Source: Bacteroidales bacterium (lineage in GTDB: Bacteria > Bacteroidota > Bacteroidia > Bacteroidales > F082). From it: a stretch of 56,214 nucleotides of DNA. How positions within the stretch are numbered: position 1 is the first letter of the stretch; each line of letters begins with the position of its first letter. The notes beneath the pieces are model-generated. The model searched no databases. It was not told the origin of the DNA and worked only from the letters and a program-made list of their open reading frames with translations. Made by a program: the position numbers and the translations under genes. This document shows, in pieces, positions 43,180-50,777 of this stretch. The DNA lies in NCBI GenBank assembly GCA_017395365.1, contig JAFPUN010000010.1:1-56214 (forward strand), written 5' to 3'.

Positions 43180-46100
43180 TTACTCGCCTACCTTCACGCG
43201 CATGCCATCCGAATACGCGCTGAACTCTGGCGCATACTGGCACTGGATCAAGGCGTAGCCGTTGTTGAGGTAGCCTTCCTTGGTGACGAACATGCTGTAC
43301 TCCAACTGGTGCGTACCCTTGGGCAGGAACTCGATGAAGAACTCCATGTCGGTGTCGGTGTTGCTCTGGTAGTAACTCATGCGGTCGTTGTACTCGTAAC
43401 GCGAGATCTGTTCTATCGGTTCAAAGCCGGCGGCACGAAGATCCTTGACGAAAACGAAACTCATGTCCTGCTGGTTAGTGAAGGTAATCTTCACGGTCAG
43501 TTTGTCGCCAACCTTCAGCATACGCTTTTCCGCAGGCACCAAAACCTTGCCCTTGTCGGTCACTGTCTCCACAAACAATTCGCGCTTGATGGTGAAGCCC
43601 GACTCATCGCTCTTCACCTCGTCGATCGGGACGAAATACTGGCGGAACAGGCCGCCCCAAACCAAGTGCGGGGTCGGGTTGTTGACGGTGAGCTGACGCA
43701 TCTCTTGGGTCACTTCGTTGGCGTTCCAGCGACGCTGGATGAAGCCCGTGCCAGCCACGCCGCCCTCGGTGCTAATGGGCGTGTTGCCGAAGCGCAGGGT
43801 GACTTCCTTGCCTTCCTCGAACCAGTCGCTGCCACGCATCAGCAGGGCATAGATGGCATCGGCTGTGGAAGCGGAGTTTTCCCATTTGTTGGTCTGCTTC
43901 TGGGTGAGCAGCCACACGCGCAACTCGTCGATCATCTCCTGGTTCTGGTCGATTTCGGCGAAGGCGGCCATGATGTTGGCGTGGGTGGCGATATGCGACT
44001 CAAACGAGAAGTATTTCTTCGGCCAGTACATGCCGATTTGCTCGTTCTTCTGGGCGCATTCCTTGAACGACTGGATCATCAGCTTGGCGGTCTTTTCGTT
44101 GCCGCTGCGGTAGAGCACCAAAGCACCCTTCGAGCGGTCGTTGAAGTTGAACGAAGTCCACTCCTTGTCGAGGCTGCCGAGGTAGTATTTCTTGGCCGTG
44201 GCAAAATCCTTGTCCGAGTTTTGTGCTTCAAAGAAACTCAATGCATAGAGCTCGTTCAAGGTGCTGGAACCGATGGGCCAGTCCTTGCCCTTGCTGTGGG
44301 CTTTCATATAGCGGTAGGTCTCGGCCACCTCATATTCGAGGTAACGCACGGCCTTGTCGCAGATACTTTGGGCCGTGTTTTGGTCGGCCTTGCTCAACGA
44401 CTCCCATGCACCCATCTTCTGCAACTTGCCGAAGCCGCTCAAGATATAGGTGCTGATGTAGGGACTTTCAGGCATACCGTCCATCCACGGCCAACCGCCG
44501 TTGTACTTCTGCTTCTGCTCGATGAGCCTCAAGGCGTTGGTCTGTTGGTTGCGGATCATGTTCACCTCGAAGAGCGTGGCGATGCGGCTGCGCTGCTCGG
44601 TCTCGCTCTTGGCTTCGAGCACCCATGGCGTCTCCTGCAGCATGATGGCCTTTAGGTCTTGGTCTTTCTCGAGTTGTGAGAGCAGGGCATCAGGTGTCTC
44701 AATCTGCCATTTCTTGATGTAGTTCAAAAGGTTCGGGATGTGGTCGGCGATGTAGGACGAGAGCGTGTTGGCGTAGAACACGTAGAAGGCGGTCTCGGCA
44801 CGGTCGGTGCTAACGTTGGCCAGGTAAGGCAAGGCTTGAACAGCGTACCACACGGGGTTGGTGCTGAAGTTGAGCGTCAGGCTGTAGTCACGCTCGTGAT
44901 TATGGCTGTCCCTTGGCAGAGATTGCGGGTCTTCGCCCGCAATGAGGCTGCCAAGGGGAACGTCGAAGGTCTTTTCGGTCTCTGCCTTCACGGTGATGGG
45001 CAGGGTCTGCGTCATGAAGATCTCGCTGCTCAGCACAGGCAGGAGGTGCTGCTCGGCGTCGCTGAACTGTCCCGCATAGGCCGTGAAACGGAAAGCCAAA
45101 AGGCTGAGGTCATACTGTCCCTTCACCTTCCAATGCACTTCCTTGCTGCGACCAGGTTGGATGGTCTCCATTGGTATCGTGCAGGTCCCTGAGCCTGTCG
45201 AAGGGCCGTCCATAACAATCAAGTTCACAGGCTCCATCGTGCCCGCATCAAAAACCTCAAGTTTTGCCTTAGGCGTGACTGGCTCGTCGCCCGTGTTGAT
45301 GACGTTGGCCACGAACCACAGCGTGTCGTTGTCGTACATATAGCGCGGCATGTCGGCCATGATCATCACGGGCTTCGAGGAGGTGAAAGTATAGTCTTTA
45401 CTACCCGTTTTGCGGTCTTTGGTGTAGGCCATCAGCATCAGGCGCCAGCGCGTAAGGGCGTCGGGCATAGTGAAGCTGAAGGTCGCGCTACCATCGTTGT
45501 TGGTGCGCAGTTGCGGGAAGAAGAAAGCTGTCTCGTTGAAGTTCTCGCGAAGGGTGGGCTCGGCTTCTTCTCCAGCGGGATTCGGTTCTTCTCCTTTGTC
45601 AATAGGAGCAACCTCTGCTGAAACAATAGTAGCGACTTCTTGCTCAGCAGTCTCACGAATAGAACCCACTTCTCCATCCATTGAATAAACGGCTTTATTC
45701 ATCGCATCTTCTTCTACCATCGCTATCGGTGCGGCACATTCCTCCACCATGTCGTACATCACCCTGCCCGCACCCAACGATTTGACAGAACGGTAGACAT
45801 GGATGTAGTCGAAGAACGGTGCATCGGAAGGCAGGCTGAAGTTGAACAATTCGGCGAAGTAGTAGTATTCGCCATGAGTAGCCGAGGAGGTGAAACCGAG
45901 TTCATCGGTGGAAAAACTAGAACTATAAGCAGCCAAAGGCTTCATGCTGAGCCTCCAATAATTACGGGCAAACTCGTCCAATGAGGCATCGTACATTCCA
46001 GCCAACAATGCGGCTTCCAAAGGCTTGTCCTTGTAGTCGCGGACGGTCACTTCCCATGTTTCCTCGGCTCCAGGCGAGAGTTTGTCGCGCACAGTGGCAA

Positions 46101-49100
46101 GGCTCACATTCAAATCATAGTTGTCAAAAGGAACGGACACCCACACGTGGCCGAAATTTAAGGTGTTTTCTTTCACAAAGACATAACGCCAACAGAGACC
46201 GCCATGGTCTTGTTCGGTCACCTTATAAGACAAGGTCTGCACGCTATTGTTGAGGTTGATTTTCTTGTCGAGGCGGATTTCGTCGCCCTGGAGCAACTGC
46301 ACCCAAACGTCCACGTCCTTGGCCGAACTACCGAGACTGAATTGGATTTCGTCACCCGGATGGGCGGTCGACTTGTGATACACCCATTCCATCGTGGTGA
46401 AGGGCAACTGCTTGGCGTCCTTCTCGTAAACGATGAAATCTCGTGTCGTCTTCGCTAACGGGTCATCGAGACTTTTTAGTTCAACGACATATTTTCCAGG
46501 CTTCAATGCCTTACCATCATAAAACTTGGTCTTATCGTCCACCATGATTTCGGCCTCGTCCACCAAGGTCTTGTTTTCCTTTTCGTAAAAACTGAAGTTC
46601 GGGAAAAGTCGGGCCAATTCCTCATCGCTAAGGATTTGACGGTCATATTTCTGGTCATAATGCATCGCCTCGAAATAATTGATTCTTTTGGCATCATCGT
46701 AACGGTAAATTGTCCGCTTGACGCGACTCTTGGCGGGCTGCCAGCTGAGGTTGCTCACGCTGATGTTGTAGTTGCCGATTTCCGATTTCTCAATTTCGGA
46801 AGGCAGGTCGGTGCTGATGGCGATTTCGTTGTAACCCGCGCGGATGCTGTAAGTATCGGCATGGGTCTCGCCCTGCTTGCTCGTGGCAGTCACCTCAATC
46901 TCGTAAGTGAACACGGGTTGTTTCTCGGGCGCGATGCTTAATGAAGGTTTCAAGTTGAAGGTGACGGCGAACTTGCCGCTCTCGTCGGTGCGGGCCTTGC
47001 CATAGGTGATTTGCTCGTCCTCGACGGTCGGGTACCACCACCACCAGCAACGCCAGGGGAAGGAAGTCTTGCGGATAACACGATACGAGTATTCCACATC
47101 GTCCAAGCCGAAGCCTGCGTAAGCCTTCACGTCTCCGCGCACCGTCACCTCCTGGTTGAGTTTATATTGCTCTTTCGGACGCTCGAAGTTGACCTCGAAG
47201 GTCGGGCGCTTGTACTCCTCCACGCGGATGGTCGTGCTGCCTTGCTTGGCGTTGAGGTGGAACACGCCGTTTAAGCGGTTGGGGGGGATGACGAAAGAGC
47301 CGCTGAAAGAACCGTATTCGTCGGTCTTGAAATCGGCCGAGCCAATCTCCTGCCAGTTGGCATCCTTAAAGGAAATCCTCTCACTGTAACCGTTCACTAA
47401 AGTCTGATCGTCGCCCTGACGGCGCACCACAATGCCTTGGAAATAGACGGTCTGTCCTGGACGATAGATAGCGCGGTCTGTGAAGAGGGTGGTGGTGTAA
47501 TGCTCTTTGTCGTCTTTGTATTTAGCACGAAGTGTGAAATAATTGTGTGACAGCAAGTTGTCATCGCCCTTGCGCAGGTTGATGCTAAAGGAATTGTCGG
47601 TCTTTTTGGTCAGTTTCACCACACCGTTGCGGTCGCTCTTGGGCGTTTCGACGATGATGTTTTTGTACTCGCGAGCCTTATAGTCGTACTCGCGACGGTA
47701 GAGTTCCACGGTGACGCCTTCCACGGTTTTCCCCGTTTTGCGGTCCACGGTGACCACCGTCATTTGGTCGTCCTTCTGATCGGTGATGTAACCCAATTGC
47801 GACACCTGGAATTTGAGCATCAGCATCTTATCCTTGTCCTTGTTGCCTTTACTGATGTTGCCCACCAAATAATAGAAACCGCATTCCAAGGCAGGTAAGG
47901 CAATCAAGGTTTTGTGGCGGCGGTAGTCGGTCTCGGCGGGCAGCGTGTTTTCCTGTTCGGCCACGACTATTTTCTTATTCAGTTCTTTCAACAAGTCTTC
48001 CTTGTCCAAGTTGTTCAGTTTTTCAAGGTCTTTCTCGCTGACCTTCACAATCTTATAATAAGGTGTTGTCACATTTGTGAACGCCAGTACTGCGGGAATG
48101 GCCTCGTTGGGCAGCTGCACTGAATTCAAAGTGATGTCGATATCTGGCTCTTCGATGCGTTTGATGAGATTCTGGCAATTTTTCGCGCCCTGCGACTTCG
48201 GGAATTTGGCGATGGCCTCTTCGCACAAAGCCTTGGCTTTCTTGTAGTTGTCAAAGTAGGCACTATCTTCGCTGTGGCTCTGGTATTGGTTCATCATGTT
48301 CCGCGCAATCAACGAAGTAATCTCTGCAGAGAGCGGGTTGTCTTGATGTTGCGCCCTCAGATCCTCCATCGCGGCTTGGTACATGTCGTCCTTGTCAAGA
48401 ATGTCATTAACAAACTCAAAACGCCTGAAGTCGTTGTAGATCAGCACATCCTCGTTCTTTTCCTTGAGGTTGTAGGCAAGGAGGTCTTGGTAGATCTTCA
48501 GGCATTTCGTAAGCGGGTTGTCCGTGGCGCCCAAGTCGGCTTTCACAAAGTCCTTGGCAGGCAGCCACCAGGCATCGGTCTCGCCTTCCACATCGTCGGC
48601 ATCGGCCTGTTCTTGGTAGTATTTTGCCACGCGGTGGAACATGAACTCGAATAAGGAAGCCTCGTATTCGATGTTTTCCTCGTTGTTGTTTTTGTTTTCA
48701 AACAACTCCATGAAATCTGCGGTCTTGGCTTTTTTCAATGCCTCGACGGGCTTCAGCGCCTCGTCATAGTGTTGGTTGATGCGCGTTTTGAAACTCTCCT
48801 TGTCCCAATATTTCATCTCCACCTTTGAAATATCGCCGTCGATGGGAAGGTTTTCGTCGATGCGCCATTCGTTTTCGTCCAGATAATTGGCGTAGGCCTT
48901 GGCGATTTCCTCGTGCAGGAGGGCGTCGTGCACGGCATCCAGTTGGCCGACTTTGGACTCAAGGTATTGGATGAAGGCCTGTTCAGGGTCTTCTTCCACG
49001 GTTCTCAGCATGATGTTTTGCCGATAGAGCCAGGTCTTCAGCAATTGGGTTTGGTTTTTGTCCTTCGAGGCCTTCTCCTCGATGGCATTCAGTTCTTTTT

Positions 49101-49278
49101 CAGCCGATTCCGGCAAGTCTTTTTCAAGGTTTTCCTTAACTTTTTTCCACATAGTCTCATAATTGTTTTTCGGGGTTTTGGGGTTGTCGGGATTGGGCGT
49201 CCTGCTGGGCATGGCAAAAGCCAATACGCCGATGGCCACTAGGGCGACGGTTGCGATGATGATTCCGAGGTGTTTCAT
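43180..49278 (-). CDS. Alpha-2-macroglobulin family protein lacking the thioester motif
   Basis: 2032 residues anchored by one N-terminal helix (IIIATVALVAIGVLAFAM). After a helical N-terminal part come macroglobulin domains with the MG2-type motif FTDRAIYRPGQTVYFQG (~600), the A2M motif ALTRWRLMLMAYTKD (~1280), and a terpenoid-cyclase-like domain (QKYNGGWPWMDGMPESPYI ~1600). Where thioester members have CxEQ the protein reads PYLANVSTDRAE, so it cannot form a thioester. It may trap proteases mechanically or act as a periplasmic scaffold, as in thioester-less bacterial A2Ms. Two repeats are read in frame: family A (GPSTGSG, ~1360) and family C (AGEDPQSLP, ~1445). Confidence 0.88.
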   Translation of the reverse strand: MKHLGIIIATVALVAIGVLAFAMPSRTPNPDNPKTPKNNYETMWKKVKENLEKDLPESAEKELNAIEEKASKDKNQTQLLKTWLYRQNIMLRTVEEDPEQAFIQYLESKVGQLDAVHDALLHEEIAKAYANYLDENEWRIDENLPIDGDISKVEMKYWDKESFKTRINQHYDEALKPVEALKKAKTADFMELFENKNNNEENIEYEASLFEFMFHRVAKYYQEQADADDVEGETDAWWLPAKDFVKADLGATDNPLTKCLKIYQDLLAYNLKEKNEDVLIYNDFRRFEFVNDILDKDDMYQAAMEDLRAQHQDNPLSAEITSLIARNMMNQYQSHSEDSAYFDNYKKAKALCEEAIAKFPKSQGAKNCQNLIKRIEEPDIDITLNSVQLPNEAIPAVLAFTNVTTPYYKIVKVSEKDLEKLNNLDKEDLLKELNKKIVVAEQENTLPAETDYRRHKTLIALPALECGFYYLVGNISKGNKDKDKMLMLKFQVSQLGYITDQKDDQMTVVTVDRKTGKTVEGVTVELYRREYDYKAREYKNIIVETPKSDRNGVVKLTKKTDNSFSINLRKGDDNLLSHNYFTLRAKYKDDKEHYTTTLFTDRAIYRPGQTVYFQGIVVRRQGDDQTLVNGYSERISFKDANWQEIGSADFKTDEYGSFSGSFVIPPNRLNGVFHLNAKQGSTTIRVEEYKRPTFEVNFERPKEQYKLNQEVTVRGDVKAYAGFGLDDVEYSYRVIRKTSFPWRCWWWWYPTVEDEQITYGKARTDESGKFAVTFNLKPSLSIAPEKQPVFTYEIEVTATSKQGETHADTYSIRAGYNEIAISTDLPSEIEKSEIGNYNISVSNLSWQPAKSRVKRTIYRYDDAKRINYFEAMHYDQKYDRQILSDEELARLFPNFSFYEKENKTLVDEAEIMVDDKTKFYDGKALKPGKYVVELKSLDDPLAKTTRDFIVYEKDAKQLPFTTMEWVYHKSTAHPGDEIQFSLGSSAKDVDVWVQLLQGDEIRLDKKINLNNSVQTLSYKVTEQDHGGLCWRYVFVKENTLNFGHVWVSVPFDNYDLNVSLATVRDKLSPGAEETWEVTVRDYKDKPLEAALLAGMYDASLDEFARNYWRLSMKPLAAYSSSFSTDELGFTSSATHGEYYYFAELFNFSLPSDAPFFDYIHVYRSVKSLGAGRVMYDMVEECAAPIAMVEEDAMNKAVYSMDGEVGSIRETAEQEVATIVSAEVAPIDKGEEPNPAGEEAEPTLRENFNETAFFFPQLRTNNDGSATFSFTMPDALTRWRLMLMAYTKDRKTGSKDYTFTSSKPVMIMADMPRYMYDNDTLWFVANVINTGDEPVTPKAKLEVFDAGTMEPVNLIVMDGPSTGSGTCTIPMETIQPGRSKEVHWKVKGQYDLSLLAFRFTAYAGQFSDAEQHLLPVLSSEIFMTQTLPITVKAETEKTFDVPLGSLIAGEDPQSLPRDSHNHERDYSLTLNFSTNPVWYAVQALPYLANVSTDRAETAFYVFYANTLSSYIADHIPNLLNYIKKWQIETPDALLSQLEKDQDLKAIMLQETPWVLEAKSETEQRSRIATLFEVNMIRNQQTNALRLIEQKQKYNGGWPWMDGMPESPYISTYILSGFGKLQKMGAWESLSKADQNTAQSICDKAVRYLEYEVAETYRYMKAHSKGKDWPIGSSTLNELYALSFFEAQNSDKDFATAKKYYLGSLDKEWTSFNFNDRSKGALVLYRSGNEKTAKLMIQSFKECAQKNEQIGMYWPKKYFSFESHIATHANIMAAFAEIDQNQEMIDELRVWLLTQKQTNKWENSASTADAIYALLMRGSDWFEEGKEVTLRFGNTPISTEGGVAGTGFIQRRWNANEVTQEMRQLTVNNPTPHLVWGGLFRQYFVPIDEVKSDESGFTIKRELFVETVTDKGKVLVPAEKRMLKVGDKLTVKITFTNQQDMSFVFVKDLRAAGFEPIEQISRYEYNDRMSYYQSNTDTDMEFFIEFLPKGTHQLEYSMFVTKEGYLNNGYALIQCQYAPEFSAYSDGMRVKVGE
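44911..44956. repeat. Family C repeat, in frame in alpha-2-macroglobulin
   Basis: GATTGCGGGTCTTCGCCCGC-AATGAGG, flanked by CCTTGGCAG and CTGCCAAGG, which extends the palindrome to 46 nt. It reads SLIAGEDPQSLP in the protein. Confidence 0.8.
45184..45211. repeat. Family A repeat, in frame in alpha-2-macroglobulin
   Basis: GGTCCCTGAGCCTGTCGAAG-GGCCGTCC. The coding strand reads DGPSTGSGT, identical to the insertion at 359-382. Confidence 0.8.
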
Positions 49279-49309
49279 ATTGTATCATGTTTTATTGTTC
49301 GTTATTTTA

Positions 49310-49445
49310 GGAGATTCCCTGCGGGAATGGAGAACCGTTTGTGTTGCTTACTGCGGCGGCTTGTGGCGTTTACATTCAGAAGGCTCTACAAGCCGCCGCC
49401 CTTTAAACACATGACCAATTCCATTCCCAACGGGAATCTCTCATG
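49310..49445. repeat. Family E nested palindrome upstream of alpha-2-macroglobulin
   Basis: Outer arms GAGATTCCCTGCGGGAATGG / CCATTCCCAACGGGAATCTC; inner arms GCGGCGGCTTGT (49353-49364) and ACAAGCCGCCGC (49388-49399), 12 bp perfect. It fills most of the left part of a 386-nt gene-free stretch (49279-49664). Confidence 0.78.
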
Positions 49446-49539
49446 TCTTATTCAACGCAAAAATAACAAATATCGTGCTATTTTTATCACAAAACTCACA
49501 AAACAAGGCAAAACCCAAAAAATAACAGTTGGAAAGCAG

Positions 49540-49612
49540 CCCCTCATTCCGAACTTGATTCGGAACGGCCTGCTTTCCTGCGGCCACCCGGTTGGGTAGG
49601 CCGCACCAACCA
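49540..49612. repeat. Two further palindromes in the 386-nt gene-free stretch
   Basis: CATTCCGAACTTGATTCGGAAC (about 49550-49571) and TGCGGCCACCCGGTTGGGTAGGCCGCA-type hairpin (about 49580-49607). Between them and the family E element (about 49446-49540) I see only AT-rich DNA with no gene. Confidence 0.65.
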
Positions 49613-49630
49613 AATAAAGTTTTATACGTT

Positions 49631-49660
49631 TTGCAAGTTTTGTGATAATTCCTACCTTTG
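49631..49660 (+). promoter_or_regulatory. Bacteroidota-type promoter (TTG-N19-TACCTTTG), leaderless
   Basis: TTG 49631-49633, 19 nt, TACCTTTG 49653-49660: a textbook match. The GTG start at 49665 is 5 nt downstream, so the message should begin at or beside the start codon. Confidence 0.72.
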
Positions 49661-49664
49661 CCGC

Positions 49665-50546
49665 GTGAAAGAATTGGAGCATATCATCGAGCCCATTCGC
49701 GATGAATTGGCGCAGTTTGAGGTCTTTTTCGAGCAGACCATGAAAGCCGAGACCGAGCCCATGGACGACATCATGCACTATGTGCAGGAGTCGCGGGGCA
49801 AACGCCTGCGTCCCATCCTGGTGCTGCTCAGCGCGAAGCTCTTTGGCGAGGTCAACGAGCGGACGCTGCGTGCCGCCACCTTTGTGGAGATGATGCACAG
49901 CGCCACACTCATCCACGACGACGTGGTGGACGATGCCGACGAACGTCGAGGCAAGGCCTCAGTGAAAGCGCAGTTTGGCAACCACTCGGCGGTGCTGGCT
50001 GGCGACTACCTCTTGGCCAAGGCCATGCTCCTCCTCAGCCAACCCGACGAATACAACATCCTGCAGGAGATGCTGCGCACCGCCGCCGCCATGAGCGAAG
50101 GGGAACTGATGCAGAACGCTTCCAGGTCCCTGAGCCTGCGGCCCCTGAGGCCTCTCGAAGGGTCGAAGGGCCGGGACAAAAAGGTTGAATCTTCTATAGG
50201 TCGGCCCTTCGACCCTTCAACAAGCTCAGGGCTCAGGGGCCTCAACTATCTCGACATTATAATTAGAAAAACCGCCACCCTGTTGCGTGCCTGCTGTGTC
50301 GTCGGCGCCTTTTCTGTCAATGCCACCCATGAACAGGTACAGCAAATGGCCGACTTCGGCCTCAATTTCGGCATCCTTTTCCAGCTGCGCGACGACATGC
50401 TCGATGGCGAGAACGTGGAACAGGCACAAGCACTGCTTCCCGTTTATTACGAAAAGACCATGAAGGCTTTGGAGGGCTTCCCGCCTTCGGAAACCACTGA
50501 GGCATTGCGTGATTTGACTGTGTTTTGCGCGGAGCGGGAGGAATAA
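49665..50546 (+). CDS. Polyprenyl (trans-isoprenyl) diphosphate synthase carrying a repeat insertion
   Basis: 293 residues from a GTG. The first aspartate-rich motif is DDVVDDADERR (D85-), the second LRDDMLDGE (D243, D244, D247). The enzyme adds isopentenyl units to make C30-C50 diphosphates for quinones or lipid carriers. Between GELMQ (~148) and YLDIIIRKTATL (~194), where homologues have a short helix such as LxKARxLD, about 41 residues come from a double family A repeat (SLSLRPLRPLEGSKG ...). The part after the second motif is also shorter than in the usual ~324-residue enzyme. Whether it is active is uncertain. The gene has its own promoter. Confidence 0.82.
   Translation: MKELEHIIEPIRDELAQFEVFFEQTMKAETEPMDDIMHYVQESRGKRLRPILVLLSAKLFGEVNERTLRAATFVEMMHSATLIHDDVVDDADERRGKASVKAQFGNHSAVLAGDYLLAKAMLLLSQPDEYNILQEMLRTAAAMSEGELMQNASRSLSLRPLRPLEGSKGRDKKVESSIGRPFDPSTSSGLRGLNYLDIIIRKTATLLRACCVVGAFSVNATHEQVQQMADFGLNFGILFQLRDDMLDGENVEQAQALLPVYYEKTMKALEGFPPSETTEALRDLTVFCAEREE
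50124..50240. repeat. Long family A double element inside the polyprenyl synthase gene
   Basis: The left part (CCCTGAGCCTGCGGCCCCTG ... GGGTCGAAGGGCC) and right part (GGCCCTTCGACCCTTC ... AGCTCAGGGCTCAGGGGCC) are inverted copies around an AT-rich loop. It is the largest family A copy in the window, and it stays in frame. Confidence 0.85.
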
Positions 50547-50557
50547 CCCTTGTTTTT

Positions 50558-50705
50558 AGCCTCATCGCGGGCTTGACCCGCGATCTCATAAAGCAAGGGA
50601 CTGTCCCAAAGCGCAGGAGATCGCGGATGTTCCTCCGCGATGAGGCTAGTAGTGGGTATTCGCGATGAGGCTAATAGGGGTATTCGCAATAAGGCAAGTA
50701 GTGGG
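50558..50705. repeat. Family C compound palindrome with tandem GCGATGAGGCTA units
   Basis: CCTCATCGCGGGCTTGACCC-GCGATCTC ... GGAGATCGCGGATGTTCCTC-CGCGATGAGG, then short repeats TAGTGGGTATTCGCGATGAGG (three degenerating units to ~50705). It lies between the polyprenyl synthase and ileS. Confidence 0.78.
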
Positions 50706-50744
50706 TATTATTCGTTATTTCTATAGCGGAAACAAAATATTTCG

Positions 50745-50752
50745 TATCTTTG
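50745..50752 (+). promoter_or_regulatory. -7 box TATCTTTG of ileS
   Basis: Consensus box 25 nt before the ATG at 50778. It probably drives ileS, the dksA-like gene and lspA. Confidence 0.6.
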
Positions 50753-50777
50753 CGCCCTAAATTAGGAATCATAGTAT

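Noticed and set aside
43162-44655. 497-codon open frame on the plus strand
   Set aside because: It is antisense to the alpha-2-macroglobulin gene, which has clear domains; its translation has no recognisable motif and is a by-product of codon use.
17040-50705. Dispersed palindromes considered as a CRISPR array
   Set aside because: The repeats are scattered singly over 50 kb with no regular spacers and no cas genes.
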